Source: Roseomonas aerilata DSM 19363 (lineage in GTDB: Bacteria; Pseudomonadota; Alphaproteobacteria; Acetobacterales; Acetobacteraceae). From it: a stretch of DNA of 64,000 bases. Positions 53,843 through 63,448 of this stretch are shown in pieces (within the stretch, counting starts at the first letter, position 1; each line of letters starts with the position of its first letter). A model generated the notes under the pieces. It was given only the letters and a program-made list of their open reading frames with translations, ran no database searches and was not told where the DNA came from. A program made the position numbers and the translations under genes. The DNA lies in contig NZ_JONP01000012.1 in the NCBI RefSeq assembly GCF_000711725.1, forward strand, positions 124,001 to 188,000. The letters run 5' to 3'.

Positions 53843-54970
53843 ATGAGCCCTGACACGCTCCCCGCCGATGGGGTCGAATTCATCGGCATGGTCCAGCCGC
53901 GCGAGCAGTCGGAGATCCATCCGGCGCGCGGTCCCTCCGTCGATCCCGGCTATCTCGTCGCCTCGGCCCAGGCGCATGACGAGGGCGGGTTCGACCGCAT
54001 CCTCATCGGCTGGCACTCCGACGGGCCAGACGGGCTGCAGCTCGCCGCCCATGCCGGGGCGCACACCAGGAAGGTGGGCTTCCTCGTCGCGCACCGACCG
54101 GGCTTCATCGCGCCAACCAATGCGGCGCGCGCCTATGCCACGCTCGACCAGCTGACCGGCGGTCGCGCGGCCATCCACGTCATCTCGGGCGGCGACGACG
54201 CCGACCAGGCGCGGGACGGCGACTGGCTCTCCAAGGATGAGCGTTACGCGCGGACGGACGAGTATGTCTCGATCCTGAAGTCGGTCTGGGGCGCGAAGGC
54301 GCTGGTGGACCACGAGGGTGCTTATTACCGCATCAAGGGCGCCTCGCCGGCGGTGCGTACGGTGCAGCAGCCGCGCATTCCCGTCTACTTCGGCGGCGCT
54401 TCGGAGGCCGCGCTGCGCGTCGCCGGGCGGCACGCCGATGTCTATGCGCTCTGGGGCGAGACGCACGCGCAGGTGCGGGAGATCGTGAGCCGCGTGCGGG
54501 CCGAGGCGGCGAAGCATGGCCGTGCGGATCAGGTACGCTTCTCGCTCTCCTTCCGCCCAATCCTGGCGGAGACGGAGGAGGCCGCCTGGGCGAAGGCGGA
54601 GGGCATCCTCGCCCGCATCCGCGAGGTGCGGGGACAGGCGGCACTTGGCCCGGCCACCAAGGGGCCGCAGAACGCGGGGTCGCAGCGGCTGCTGGCTGCC
54701 GCCGCGCTGGGTGACCGGCCGGAGGGGCGCCTCTACACCGCCATCGCGCGGGAGACGGGCGCGCGCGGCAACACCACCGCCCTCGTCGGCACGCCCGAGC
54801 AGGTGGCGGAGGCCTTCCTCGAGTACTACGACCTCGGCGTGACCACCTTCCTCATCCGCGGCTTCGATCCGCTGGAGGACGCGGTGGAGTACGGCCGCTC
54901 CCTGCTGCCGGCGACGCGCCGGCTGGTGGCCGAGCGCCTCTCGCGCCGCGTTGGGGTGGCCGCGGAATGA
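53843..54970 (+). CDS. ssuD: Alkanesulfonate monooxygenase-like LLM flavin enzyme
   Basis: A 375-residue luciferase-like TIM-barrel: FDRILIGWHSDGPDGLQLAA, RPGFIAPTNAARAYATLDQL, GGRAAIHVISGGDDADQARD and PVYFGGASEAALRVAGRHAD are SsuD marks. With FMNH2 and oxygen such enzymes release sulfite from sulfonates. Its position among SsuABC-type genes supports this. Its stop overlaps the next binding-protein start by ATGA. Confidence 0.9.
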   Translation: MSPDTLPADGVEFIGMVQPREQSEIHPARGPSVDPGYLVASAQAHDEGGFDRILIGWHSDGPDGLQLAAHAGAHTRKVGFLVAHRPGFIAPTNAARAYATLDQLTGGRAAIHVISGGDDADQARDGDWLSKDERYARTDEYVSILKSVWGAKALVDHEGAYYRIKGASPAVRTVQQPRIPVYFGGASEAALRVAGRHADVYALWGETHAQVREIVSRVRAEAAKHGRADQVRFSLSFRPILAETEEAAWAKAEGILARIREVRGQAALGPATKGPQNAGSQRLLAAAALGDRPEGRLYTAIARETGARGNTTALVGTPEQVAEAFLEYYDLGVTTFLIRGFDPLEDAVEYGRSLLPATRRLVAERLSRRVGVAAE

Positions 54971-55917
54971 TCGGGCGCCGCCTTGTCCTCGCGGGTGCCG
55001 GCGTCCTCGCGGCGCCCCGCATCCTTCGCGCCCAGTCCCCGCTGCGGGTGGGCGACCAGCGCGGCAATGCGCGTGCGGTGATGGAAGCCTCCGGCCAGCT
55101 CGCAGGCTTCGGCGACCGCCTCGCCTGGAGCGAGTTCCCGGCGGCCGCCCCGCTGGTCGAGGCGTTGAACGCCGGCGCCATCGACACGGGGCTGGTGGGC
55201 GACGCGCCCTTCACCTTCGGCGCGGCGGCAGGCGTGCCCATCAAGGCGATCGCTGCGACGCGGGAGAACCGTGGCGGCCTTGCGATCATCGTGCCCAAGG
55301 AAAGCCCCGTACAGTCCCTGGCCGACCTGAAGGGCAAGCGCATCGCGACCGGGCGCGGCTCCATCGGCCACCAGGTGGTGCTGGCCGCGCTGGAAGCCAC
55401 CGGCCTGCCGTTGGACGCCGTGCAGTTCGTCTTCCTTCTGCCCGCCGACGCCAAGGCCGCCTACACCAGCGGCGCGGTCGAGGCCTGGGCGACCTGGGAG
55501 CCCTATGTCTCGCAGGAGGAGGTGCTGTCGGGCGCGCGCATCGTGGTGAGCGGGCAGGGGATCACCCCCGGCCTCGGCTTCCAGGCCGCGCGTACCGATG
55601 CCATCGCCGCCCGCCGTCCCGAGTTGGCGGAGTTCGTCCGCCGGCTGGCGGCCGCGCGGCAGTGGGCCAACGCGAACGCGCCGGGCTACGCGCGGACCTG
55701 GTCGGGGCTGATGAACGTGCCGGCCAATGTCGCCCAGCGCTGGTTCGAGCGTGCGCAGACCCGCGTGGTGCCGATCGACGACAGCGTGGCGGTGGACGAG
55801 CAGAAGAACATCGACCTGTACACCCGCGCCCGGCTGGTGCGGCAGCGGATCGAGGCACGGAACCTGCTCGACCCGTCCTTCAACGACGCGGTGGCGGCCG
55901 GCCTGCGCGGCGCTTGA
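54967..55917 (+). CDS. Second sulfonate-type ABC substrate-binding protein
   Basis: A 316-residue binding protein with a short signal (GRRLVLAGAGVLAAPRILRA). Marks are AGFGDRLAWSEFPAAAPLVE, NAGAIDTGLVGDAPFTFGAA, and LKGKRIATGRGSIGHQVVLA. It belongs to the SsuA class like the earlier gene but is clearly divergent. Sharing one permease/ATPase pair would broaden substrate range. Confidence 0.88.
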   Translation: MIGRRLVLAGAGVLAAPRILRAQSPLRVGDQRGNARAVMEASGQLAGFGDRLAWSEFPAAAPLVEALNAGAIDTGLVGDAPFTFGAAAGVPIKAIAATRENRGGLAIIVPKESPVQSLADLKGKRIATGRGSIGHQVVLAALEATGLPLDAVQFVFLLPADAKAAYTSGAVEAWATWEPYVSQEEVLSGARIVVSGQGITPGLGFQAARTDAIAARRPELAEFVRRLAAARQWANANAPGYARTWSGLMNVPANVAQRWFERAQTRVVPIDDSVAVDEQKNIDLYTRARLVRQRIEARNLLDPSFNDAVAAGLRGA

Positions 55918-56004
55918 CGCCGGCGGCGCCCGGCCGCAACCCTCCCCCCTCAAGGGGGATGTCCGCCGGATATCCGGGGACGAACATGACAAGGAAGCAC
56001 GACC

Positions 56005-56475
56005 ATGCCTGACGGCAGCATCGCCAAGCCTCCCCAGGGCTACGACTGGCGGAACAAGGGCATTCGCCACATCCCCGCGCAGGCCAAGAGCTGCGACACG
56101 CCCGAGACCAGGGGGATGAACCGCGAGGTCGCTATCTCCGGCAGCCGCACCGGTTCCACCGCTCTCTGGGCCGGCACCAACCGGATCGAGCCGAATTCCC
56201 AGACCGGTCCGCACCATCATGGCCACCTGGAGAGCGTGATCTACGTTATCTCCGGCACCGCCCACATGCGCTGGGGCGACCGGCTGGAGTTCATCACCGA
56301 GGCGAAGGCCGGGGACTTCTTCCTCGTGCCGCCCTATGTGCCGCACCAGGAGATCAACTCTTCCGCGACCGAGGTGCTGCACTGCGCCCTCGTGCGCAGC
56401 GGCACGGAGGAGGTCGTGATCAACCTGCCCGACCTCGACATCGTTGACGAGCCGGAGTGGATCAAGCAGGGCTGA
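56005..56475 (+). CDS. Cupin-domain protein of the sulfonate operon
   Basis: A 156-residue cupin. Metal ligands are in GPHHHGHLESVIYVISG (His cluster and Glu) and VPPYVPHQEINSS (His). Small cupins beside sulfur genes can be thiol or sulfinate dioxygenases, or act on aldehydes released by desulfonation; nothing in the sequence decides. It lies 87 bases after the binding protein and is followed by a strong hairpin, so it is probably the last gene of the operon. Confidence 0.83.
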   Translation: MPDGSIAKPPQGYDWRNKGIRHIPAQAKSCDTPETRGMNREVAISGSRTGSTALWAGTNRIEPNSQTGPHHHGHLESVIYVISGTAHMRWGDRLEFITEAKAGDFFLVPPYVPHQEINSSATEVLHCALVRSGTEEVVINLPDLDIVDEPEWIKQG

Positions 56476-56483
56476 TGGATGCC

Positions 56484-56505
56484 GCCGGGCGGCGCGCCGC
56501 CCGGC
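56484..56505 (+). terminator. Hairpin after the sulfonate-operon cupin
   Basis: GCCGGGCGGC (56484-56493) pairs with GCCGCCCGGC (56496-56505), a perfect 10-bp stem starting nine bases after the cupin stop. There is no T-run. It separates the operon from the Lrp gene. Confidence 0.6.
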
Positions 56506-56523
56506 CCCCGATGCCATTAGCCG

Positions 56524-57033
56524 ATGATGGACGAGATCGACCGCAAGATCGTCGCCTTCCTGCAGGAGGACGCGACACTTTCCGTGGCGCAACTGGCAGA
56601 CAAGGTGGGGCTCTCGGCCACGCCCTGCTGGAAGCGCGTGCAGAAGCTGGAGGCGGGCGGTGTCATCACGCGCCGCGTGGCCCTGGTGGACCCCGAGAAG
56701 ATCGGCGTGGACCTCATCGTCTATGTCGCGATCGAGGCGGGGGACCACACGCCGGAATGGCTCCGCACCTTCTCCAAGACCATCTCGGCCATGCCGGAGG
56801 TAATGGAGGCCCACCGCATGGCTGGCGAGGTGGACTACATGCTTCGCGTGGCCGTGACGGGGATGGCGGAGTTCGACTCCTTCTACAAGCGGCTGATCGA
56901 GGCCGTGCCAATGCGCAACGTCACCTCCCGCTTCGCGATGGAGCGGCTGAAATACACCACTGCCTACCCCCTGCATGGCGCGCGCTTCCGCGACCGCGCC
57001 GGACGGGACCAGGAAGGGCAGGGCGGCGGATAG
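56524..57033 (+). CDS. Lrp/AsnC-family regulator
   Basis: A 169-residue regulator: winged helix at residues 1-60 (DEIDRKIVAFLQEDATLS, ATPCWKRVQKLEAGGVI) and a C-terminal RAM domain (MPEVMEAHRMAGEVDYMLRV). The helix motif CWKRVQKLE is typical of Lrp. Lying directly after the sulfonate operon it may control it, or amino-acid use in general; both are inference. The stretch after its stop (57034-57105) shows no terminator. Confidence 0.92.
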   Translation: MMDEIDRKIVAFLQEDATLSVAQLADKVGLSATPCWKRVQKLEAGGVITRRVALVDPEKIGVDLIVYVAIEAGDHTPEWLRTFSKTISAMPEVMEAHRMAGEVDYMLRVAVTGMAEFDSFYKRLIEAVPMRNVTSRFAMERLKYTTAYPLHGARFRDRAGRDQEGQGGG

Positions 57034-57105
57034 TCCGGGCCGGGACAACCGCCGCCGCCCATCGCCGTTCACTCCCGGGGCCGTAACGGCCACAGAGGAG
57101 CGAGC

Positions 57106-57531
57106 ATGAGCCTTTTTGAAACCATCAAGTCGAAGATCTTCGGCCACAAGGCCGCGGCGGCGACGCCCGATGCCGGGGCGAGCGGCCCATCGGCGAGCGC
57201 CAGCCCGACGCCGGGCATCGACGCCAATGCCGGTACCCCCACGCCGGCCACCACCGCCGGTGCGGCGACGCAGCCCGTGGATGTCGAGGCGGTGCTGAAG
57301 GACATGGCATCCCACAACTCGCAGCAGCTGAACTGGCAGACCTCCATCGTGGACCTGATGAAGCTGCTCGGCCTCGACAGCAGCCTGGCCAACCGCAAGG
57401 AACTGGCGGGCGAACTCGGCTACTCCGGCAACACCGAGGACAGCGCGTCCATGAACATCTGGCTGCACAAGCAGGTGATGCAGAAGCTGGCGGAGAACGG
57501 CGGCAAGGTGCCGGAAAGCCTGAAGGGCTGA
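57106..57531 (+). CDS. DUF3597 protein
   Basis: A 141-residue protein: a short helix (SLFETIKSKIFGHK), an Ala/Pro/Thr-rich linker, and a C-terminal domain (VDVEAVLKDMASHNSQQLNW, LMKLLGLDSSLANRKELAGE) of DUF3597. The C-terminal half resembles small peptidoglycan- or stress-related domains, but function is unknown. ACAGAGGAG is placed well for the ATG. It is convergent with the AI-2E family permease. Confidence 0.87.
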   Translation: MSLFETIKSKIFGHKAAAATPDAGASGPSASASPTPGIDANAGTPTPATTAGAATQPVDVEAVLKDMASHNSQQLNWQTSIVDLMKLLGLDSSLANRKELAGELGYSGNTEDSASMNIWLHKQVMQKLAENGGKVPESLKG

Positions 57532-57553
57532 ACGTGCCGGGGCGGGGCGGTGG

Positions 57554-59350
57554 TCAGCGAGCGGCCATCGCCTCCCCCAGGGCCGCCGCCTCGCCGAGCG
57601 AGGTGACGATCGCGTCGGCGGGCCCCTCTTCCCGCAGGGCCGCAAGCATGGCGCTGTCGGGCGGGGCGTCCCAGAGGCCGACGATGACCTTTGCCTCTGG
57701 AAGCTGGCGCGCGATGCGGCGAAGGAAGTAGCGCAGTCCGGCGACGCTGTTGCCCTCCTCCAGCACCGAGAGGATGCAGAGGCGGACGAGGGCGGGATCG
57801 AGCCGGGCCAGATTGGCGTTCTCCAATGCGGCACTTGTCTCCGCCCGGGCGCCGAGGCCGGCACGGTGCAGCACGAGGGCGGCCAGGCGGGCGGCCAGCG
57901 GGTCGAAGGGCCCGCGGCCGGCGATGCAAAGCACCGCGCCTTCCGCCTGCCAGGGGGCGGGCAGGGTGGTGTTCCCGGCCGCGCCGAGATCCGAGAGGTC
58001 GTCGAGCAGCGTGCCGACCTGGTTGCGGATCACGTCCATCCGCTCCGGCTCCAGCGCCTCACGCGACCAATCGGTCTGGGCGAGGACGAGGCCTTGCAGC
58101 GCCACGCCGTCGCCGTAGGCCGTGAGGGAGTTGCCGTCTTCGGCCAGGAATTCGCGCGCCTGGGCTACCAGCCCGTCCGCGTCACCCTCGAGCGCGCGCT
58201 GGTAGAAGCTCTCCTCAGGCTGGAGGGGCGGGCGGTCGCCGAGCATCACGTCGAAGAACTCGAAGCGGGGAACGTGGCGGCCGAGCACCACGAGCCCGAC
58301 GGTGAGGGGCGTGGAGATGAGCAGGCCGATCGGCCCCCAGAGGAAGGCCCAGAAGCTGGCGGCGAGCACGACCGAGAGTGGCGAAAGGCCCGTGCGGCGC
58401 CCGAATAGAAGCGGCTCGAGCACCTGCCCCATCACCAGCCCGCAGAGAAGAAAGACGCCGAGCACGACGATGGCGGTGGACCAGCCGGGATCGACGGCGG
58501 CAGCCAGCAGCACCGGCGGCGTGACCGCTATGGGCGTGCCGATGAAGGGCACGAAGCGCATCAGCCCTGCCAGGATTCCCCAGAGGAGCGGGCTGGGAAG
58601 CCCGATCGCCGCCAGCACGCCCGAGATTGCCACCGCATAGCAGGCGTTCAGCGCCACCTGGGCCAGGAAGAGGCGGGAGAGGCGGCCGGCGGCGTCGTTC
58701 ATCGCCGTCATCGTCCGGTGCAGGTCCCGCGCGCCGGCCAGGCGGATGGCGCGGTCCCGCAGGTCCTCCCGGTAGAGGAGCACGAGGATGCTGAAGATGA
58801 TGACGAGCCCGGCAGTGGCCAGCGGCCGCAGCAGCGGGCCCAGCACGTTGCCGAGGACGCCAAGCAGCGCCGCGTCGGAGCGGCTGTTGGTGACGACCAC
58901 GGCCTCGCCGGCAGTTGCCGCCGGCGCGCCGCCGCCGAGGAGGTCCTGCGCCCGGCGAAGCAGGTCCCCCAGCCCCTGCAGGGCACCGAGCTTCGCGCGG
59001 AGGGCGGCTGCGTAGCGAGGGATTTCCGCCGCCAGATCAGCGGCCTGCGCGCCCAGGGCCGTTCCGATCGCCCCGAGCACGAGGAAGGCGGCGAGCACTG
59101 CCGCCAGCACCGAAAGCCCCTTGCCCAGTCCCAGCCGCTGCAGCGACTTCGCGACCGGCGCGAGGACGAAGGCGAGGATCACCGCGAGAACGAGCGGCAC
59201 AAGCACGTCCCGGCCGAAATAGAGGGCGGCGACGATGATGGCAGCGGAGACCAGCATCGCCGCCCCTGCCACGGGGTTACCGGTCGCGGGGGCTGGCGGC
59301 AGGCGTCGTTCGGTCGGGGCCATCAGGCGCGATTCGTTCCAGGCGGGCAT
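57554..59350 (-). CDS. AI-2E/PerM-family permease with long C-terminal extension
   Basis: About 598 residues. The first about 350 form the eight-helix AI-2E/PerM domain ([75 protein letters not shown]). About 240 soluble residues follow ([51 protein letters not shown]) that the core family lacks. Substrate is unknown; autoinducer export is proven only for TqsA. The start is uncertain: ATG 59350 is used, 59323 is also possible. It is divergent from the hybrid kinase. Confidence 0.82.
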   Translation of the reverse strand: MPAWNESRLMAPTERRLPPAPATGNPVAGAAMLVSAAIIVAALYFGRDVLVPLVLAVILAFVLAPVAKSLQRLGLGKGLSVLAAVLAAFLVLGAIGTALGAQAADLAAEIPRYAAALRAKLGALQGLGDLLRRAQDLLGGGAPAATAGEAVVVTNSRSDAALLGVLGNVLGPLLRPLATAGLVIIFSILVLLYREDLRDRAIRLAGARDLHRTMTAMNDAAGRLSRLFLAQVALNACYAVAISGVLAAIGLPSPLLWGILAGLMRFVPFIGTPIAVTPPVLLAAAVDPGWSTAIVVLGVFLLCGLVMGQVLEPLLFGRRTGLSPLSVVLAASFWAFLWGPIGLLISTPLTVGLVVLGRHVPRFEFFDVMLGDRPPLQPEESFYQRALEGDADGLVAQAREFLAEDGNSLTAYGDGVALQGLVLAQTDWSREALEPERMDVIRNQVGTLLDDLSDLGAAGNTTLPAPWQAEGAVLCIAGRGPFDPLAARLAALVLHRAGLGARAETSAALENANLARLDPALVRLCILSVLEEGNSVAGLRYFLRRIARQLPEAKVIVGLWDAPPDSAMLAALREEGPADAIVTSLGEAAALGEAMAAR

Positions 59351-59489
59351 TCGGGCAGGGCCGCGCCGTGCCACGCCCCTTGGCATCCCACCAGCCCCTT
59401 CCGGCGTTGCGCGCGGGAACGTCATCGGCGCTGCCGGTGAATGCAGCACGCCGGGCTGGCAGGATCGGCGCCGGAACCAAGGAACGCCC

Positions 59490-62400
59490 GTGCCCGACGC
59501 CCCTCTCCGAACCGGTTCTCTCTCCCGTGCGCGGGGCCTCCCGCGCCTTCCCCTGATTGCCGCGCTCCTGGCACTCCTGGCAGTCGCCACCGGTGCTGTC
59601 GGCACCCGCCTCAACGGACGGGACGCGACCGCCATCGACGCGGGCAACGAACTGGTCGTCGGGCTGGAGGGCGTGCTCTCCGCGATGAAGGACGTGGAGA
59701 CGGGGCAGCGCGGCTTCCTCCTCGTCGGGCGGGAAGAATACCTGCAACCCTATGAGGAGGGGCTTGTCGCGGTCGAGGAGCGGCTCCGGGCTGTCGAACG
59801 ACTGCGTGGGCCGGCGGGGCTGCCGGCCGAGGGCCGCCTGCGCGAGCTGATCGCCCGCCGGGAAGCGCTGGCCGAGCGCTCGGTAGCCCTTCGCCGCGCC
59901 GGCGGGGATGAGCAGGCCCGCGCGGTGATCGAGACCGGCCAGGGGCGGGAAGCGATGGACGCCATCCGCGCCGAGGTGGCCCGCGAGCAGGCGGCCGCCC
60001 GCGCGCAGGTGGAGGCGCTGAACCGTGAGAGCGACCGGCGTGGACTGCTGCTCTGGGGAGTCTCGGTCGGCGCGGCACTCCTCGCCTGCGGGCTGCTCGG
60101 CGCTTATGCCCGGTCGCGGCGACGGGCGGAGCGGCGGGCCAATGCGCTGCTGGACGCGGTGATGGCCAATGCGCCGGTCGGCCTCGGCTTCATCGGCCCC
60201 GACATGCGCGTCGTGAACGCCAACCAGGCCCTGTTGGAGATCGGGGAGCGCGCGATGGGATTGCCGCGGCCTGGCGTTGCCGGGATGGGCATGCCCGCGC
60301 TGCCGGACGCGGTGCGTGAACGGATCGCGCCGCGGCTGCGGGCCGTGCTCGATGGCGGCCGTGCGCAGTCCGAGGTGGAGGTGGAGACCGCCCCGCCCGA
60401 CCGCCCGGGCGAGCGACACTACCTCATGGCCACGCTCTTCCCCCTCGCGCATTCCGGGGCAGGGACGGAGGGGGCCGGGCTGATCCTGGCGGATGTGACC
60501 CGCCGGCGACGCGCCGAGGACCGGCTGCGGCGCAGCGAGTCACGCTTCCGCACCCTGGCCAACTCCCTGCCCCAGCTCGCCTGGCAGGCGGACGCGGGGG
60601 GCGAGATCGAGTGGTACAACCGACGTTGGTACGAATTCACTGGCACCACCTTCGAGGCGATGAAGGGCTCCGGCTGGGTGGCCGTGCAGCACCCCGACCA
60701 TGCCGAGCGCGTGCAGGCCGGCTTCCGCGCGGCCATCGCGGCGGGCGAGCCCTGGGAGGACTTCTTCCCGCTCCGCGGCGCCGATGGCGGCTATCGCTGG
60801 TTCCTCAGCCGGGCTGTGCCGATCCGCGACGATCCGGACGAGAACGGCGGAGGCGTCATCACCGGCTGGTTCGGCACCAACACCGACGCGACCGATCTGC
60901 GCGAGGCACAGGAGGAGGCGACGCTCGCGCGCGAGGCGGCCGAGGACGCCAACCGCGCGAAGAGCCAGTTCATCGCCAATATGAGCCACGAGCTGCGCAC
61001 CCCGCTCTCTGCCGTGATCGGCTACTCGGAGATGCTGGAGGAGGAGGCCGAGGACCTCGAGGGCGGCGAGGCGCTGACAAAGGACCTGCGCAAGATCGGC
61101 GCCAATGCGCGCCACCTCCTCTCCCTCATCAATGACGTGCTCGACCTCTCCAAGATCGAGGCCGGGCGGATGGAAACCCATGCGGAGGATTTCGCGGTCT
61201 CCACCCTCGTCTCCGAGACCGTGGCGACGGTGCAGGCTTTGATGGAGGGCAAGGGCAACGCGCTGGAGGTGCAGGTGCCCGAGGGGCTCGGCACCATGCA
61301 TTCCGACCAGGTGAAGCTGCGGCAGTGCCTGATCAACCTTCTCTCCAACGCAAACAAGTTCACGGAGAAGGGCCGCGTCACGCTCTCGGCGACGGAGGGG
61401 CGCGACGAGATGGGGCGGCGCGAGATCACCTTCCGCGTCTCCGACACCGGCATCGGCATGACGGGGGAGCAGCTCGCCCGGCTGTTCACCCGCTTCACCC
61501 AGGCCGATAGCTCCACCACGCGCCGCTTCGGCGGCACGGGCCTGGGGCTCGCCATTACGAAGGCCTTCTGCACCCTGCTGGGCGGCGGGATCGGCGTGGA
61601 GAGCGAGCCGGGGCGCGGCACCACCTTTACCATCCACGTGCCGATGGACATGACCGAGACCGGCCCCGAGCCCCAGGCCGAGGCGCTCTCCCTGCCGGAC
61701 GCGGAGGAGCGCACGCAGGCCGGGCTGGTCCTTGTGGTGGACGACGACGCGGCGTCCCGCGAGCTGCTTTCCCGTTTCGTGGTGCGTGACGGCTTCGCCG
61801 TGCGCTGCGCCCATGACGGGGAGGAGGGGCTGCGCCTCGCGAAGGCGCTCCGCCCCACGGCCATCCTGCTGGACGTCATGATGCCCCGCATGGACGGCTG
61901 GTCCGTGCTGACGGCGCTGAAGGCGGACCCGGAACTGGCCGATACCCCCGTGGTGATGGTTTCCATCGTGCAGGAGCGGGCGCTGGCTGTCTCGCTCGGC
62001 GCCGCCGACTACCTCATCAAGCCCGTGCAGTGGCAACGGCTTCGCAACGTCCTTGACCGCTACCGCGCGCCCGGCGCCGCGCTGGTGGTGGAGGCCGAGC
62101 CCGAGGCGCGGGCCGACCTCCGCCGCCTTCTGGAGAGCGAGGGGTGGTCAGTCGAGGAGGCCGGCGGGACAGAGGCGGCGATGGCCCGGCTCACCCAACC
62201 CGACCCCGCGGCGGTGCCCGTCGGCCTGGTGCTCGTCGCCGTGCCCGGGCCGGAGGAGGAGGGGCTGCGCCTGGTGCACGGCCTCCGCGCGCGGGAGGAC
62301 CTGCGGCACCTGCAGGTCATCGCCCTTACGGGCGGCGAGGTCGCGCCGGCTGAGTTGGAGGCGCTGCGTGGGCAGGTTCGTCGTGTACTGCCCGCCGATG

Positions 62401-62516
62401 ACGAGCCGCCGGACGCTCTGCTCTCCGAACTGCGGCGCATCGCGCAGGCGCGCGCGGCAGGGAACCCGGCGCCTCCGCCCCCGTTGCAGCCGGAGACGGA
62501 GGCTGCCGCACGATGA
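59490..62516 (+). CDS. CHASE3-PAS hybrid histidine kinase with two receiver domains
   Basis: A 1008-residue membrane kinase. Helix 1 (about 18-38), CHASE3 sensor (45-180), helix 2 (186-206), PAS (220-340), PAS (350-470), HisKA with His500 in [10 protein letters not shown], HATPase (603-720; [22 protein letters not shown]), REC1 (745-860; phosphoacceptor Asp795 in [11 protein letters not shown]) and REC2 (863-990). REC2 lacks the Asp: the site reads [13 protein letters not shown]. The GTG at 59490 follows AAGGAA by five bases. The next gene, a free receiver, overlaps by four bases and is the probable phosphate target. Confidence 0.92.
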   Translation: MPDAPLRTGSLSRARGLPRLPLIAALLALLAVATGAVGTRLNGRDATAIDAGNELVVGLEGVLSAMKDVETGQRGFLLVGREEYLQPYEEGLVAVEERLRAVERLRGPAGLPAEGRLRELIARREALAERSVALRRAGGDEQARAVIETGQGREAMDAIRAEVAREQAAARAQVEALNRESDRRGLLLWGVSVGAALLACGLLGAYARSRRRAERRANALLDAVMANAPVGLGFIGPDMRVVNANQALLEIGERAMGLPRPGVAGMGMPALPDAVRERIAPRLRAVLDGGRAQSEVEVETAPPDRPGERHYLMATLFPLAHSGAGTEGAGLILADVTRRRRAEDRLRRSESRFRTLANSLPQLAWQADAGGEIEWYNRRWYEFTGTTFEAMKGSGWVAVQHPDHAERVQAGFRAAIAAGEPWEDFFPLRGADGGYRWFLSRAVPIRDDPDENGGGVITGWFGTNTDATDLREAQEEATLAREAAEDANRAKSQFIANMSHELRTPLSAVIGYSEMLEEEAEDLEGGEALTKDLRKIGANARHLLSLINDVLDLSKIEAGRMETHAEDFAVSTLVSETVATVQALMEGKGNALEVQVPEGLGTMHSDQVKLRQCLINLLSNANKFTEKGRVTLSATEGRDEMGRREITFRVSDTGIGMTGEQLARLFTRFTQADSSTTRRFGGTGLGLAITKAFCTLLGGGIGVESEPGRGTTFTIHVPMDMTETGPEPQAEALSLPDAEERTQAGLVLVVDDDAASRELLSRFVVRDGFAVRCAHDGEEGLRLAKALRPTAILLDVMMPRMDGWSVLTALKADPELADTPVVMVSIVQERALAVSLGAADYLIKPVQWQRLRNVLDRYRAPGAALVVEAEPEARADLRRLLESEGWSVEEAGGTEAAMARLTQPDPAAVPVGLVLVAVPGPEEEGLRLVHGLRAREDLRHLQVIALTGGEVAPAELEALRGQVRRVLPADDEPPDALLSELRRIAQARAAGNPAPPPPLQPETEAAAR

Positions 62517-62887
62517 CGAAGATCCTGCTCGTGGAGGACCACGAGGAGCTCTGGGATTTCCTTTCCCGCCGGCTGCGCCGCCGCGGCTTCGATGTGGTGC
62601 TGGCGCATGACGGGCAGCAGGGCGTGGACATGGCTCGGGCCGAGCGGCCGGACGTCGTGCTGATGGACATGAACCTGCCGGTGATGGACGGTTGGACCGC
62701 CGCCCGCACCCTCCGCGCCGATCCGGACACCGCGGGCATCCCGATCATCGCCTTGACCGCCCATGCGATGTCGGGCGACAGGGACCGGATGCTGGAGGCG
62801 GGGTGCAACGACTACCACCCCAAGCCCGTGGACTTTCCCCAACTGCTCCAACAGATCGACGCGGCGATGCTGGCGGCCGAGGGGTAG
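62513..62887 (+). CDS. Single-domain response regulator (DivK/CheY-like)
   Basis: A 124-residue receiver: acidic pair in LLVEDHEE, phosphoacceptor Asp52 in [13 protein letters not shown], Thr in ALTAHA and Lys in YHPKPVD. There is no output domain. It overlaps the hybrid kinase by ATGA and should accept phosphate from it, forming a phosphorelay whose output is elsewhere. Confidence 0.93.
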   Translation: MTKILLVEDHEELWDFLSRRLRRRGFDVVLAHDGQQGVDMARAERPDVVLMDMNLPVMDGWTAARTLRADPDTAGIPIIALTAHAMSGDRDRMLEAGCNDYHPKPVDFPQLLQQIDAAMLAAEG

Positions 62888-62904
62888 CGGCCCGGCCGCA
62901 CCCC

Positions 62905-63357
62905 TCAGCGGTCGCCGACGACGGCGAAGCCCTGGATCTCGATCTGGGCGGCGGGGTTGGCCAGGGCGGAGATGGTGATCAGCGCGCTGCCGGCGAAGTT
63001 GTCGCCGAAGATCTCGCGGCGGATCTGGGTCAGCCGGTCGCCGTTGCGGGCGTCGGTGATGAAGACCGTCATCTGCACCATGTCGCTCAGCTTGCCGCCG
63101 GCCCGCTCGATCGTCTGGCCCAGCAGCTTGAAGACCTGCCGCGCCTGGCCCTCGAAATTGCCGGCCAGCGAGGCGCCGCTGTCATCCACGGTGGCCGTCT
63201 GCCCGGCGAGCCAGACGATCTTGCCGCCCTCGGTGACGACGGCCAGCGAATAGGCGCGCTCCTGCGGGCGGGTGTCCTTGATGTAGTCCCGTGCGTCCGC
63301 GGCAGGGGCGGCAAAGGTGAGCAAGCCGAGCAGGGCGGCGGCGGTCAGCTTCGACAT
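62905..63357 (-). CDS. Exported RidA-family protein
   Basis: A 150-residue RidA (YjgF/UK114) protein with a signal peptide (MSKLTAAALLGLLTFAAPAA). The domain has RAYSLAVVTEGGKIVWLAGQ, NFEGQARQVFKLLGQTIERA and ITISALANPAAQIEIQGFAV. Cytosolic RidA hydrolyses reactive enamines using an Arg that is normally in a GRVARA-type end; here the C-terminus is different, so deaminase activity is doubtful. GGAG precedes ATG 63357. It stands between the receiver and TolC genes. Confidence 0.85.
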   Translation of the reverse strand: MSKLTAAALLGLLTFAAPAADARDYIKDTRPQERAYSLAVVTEGGKIVWLAGQTATVDDSGASLAGNFEGQARQVFKLLGQTIERAGGKLSDMVQMTVFITDARNGDRLTQIRREIFGDNFAGSALITISALANPAAQIEIQGFAVVGDR

Positions 63358-63448
63358 GGGCGATCTCCCGGTGCTGGTTGAGGACCAGCCAGCCGTTTGG
63401 CAATGGCCGTGCCAGGAGTGGCGTCCGGAACCCGGGTTGCAGCCGCCG

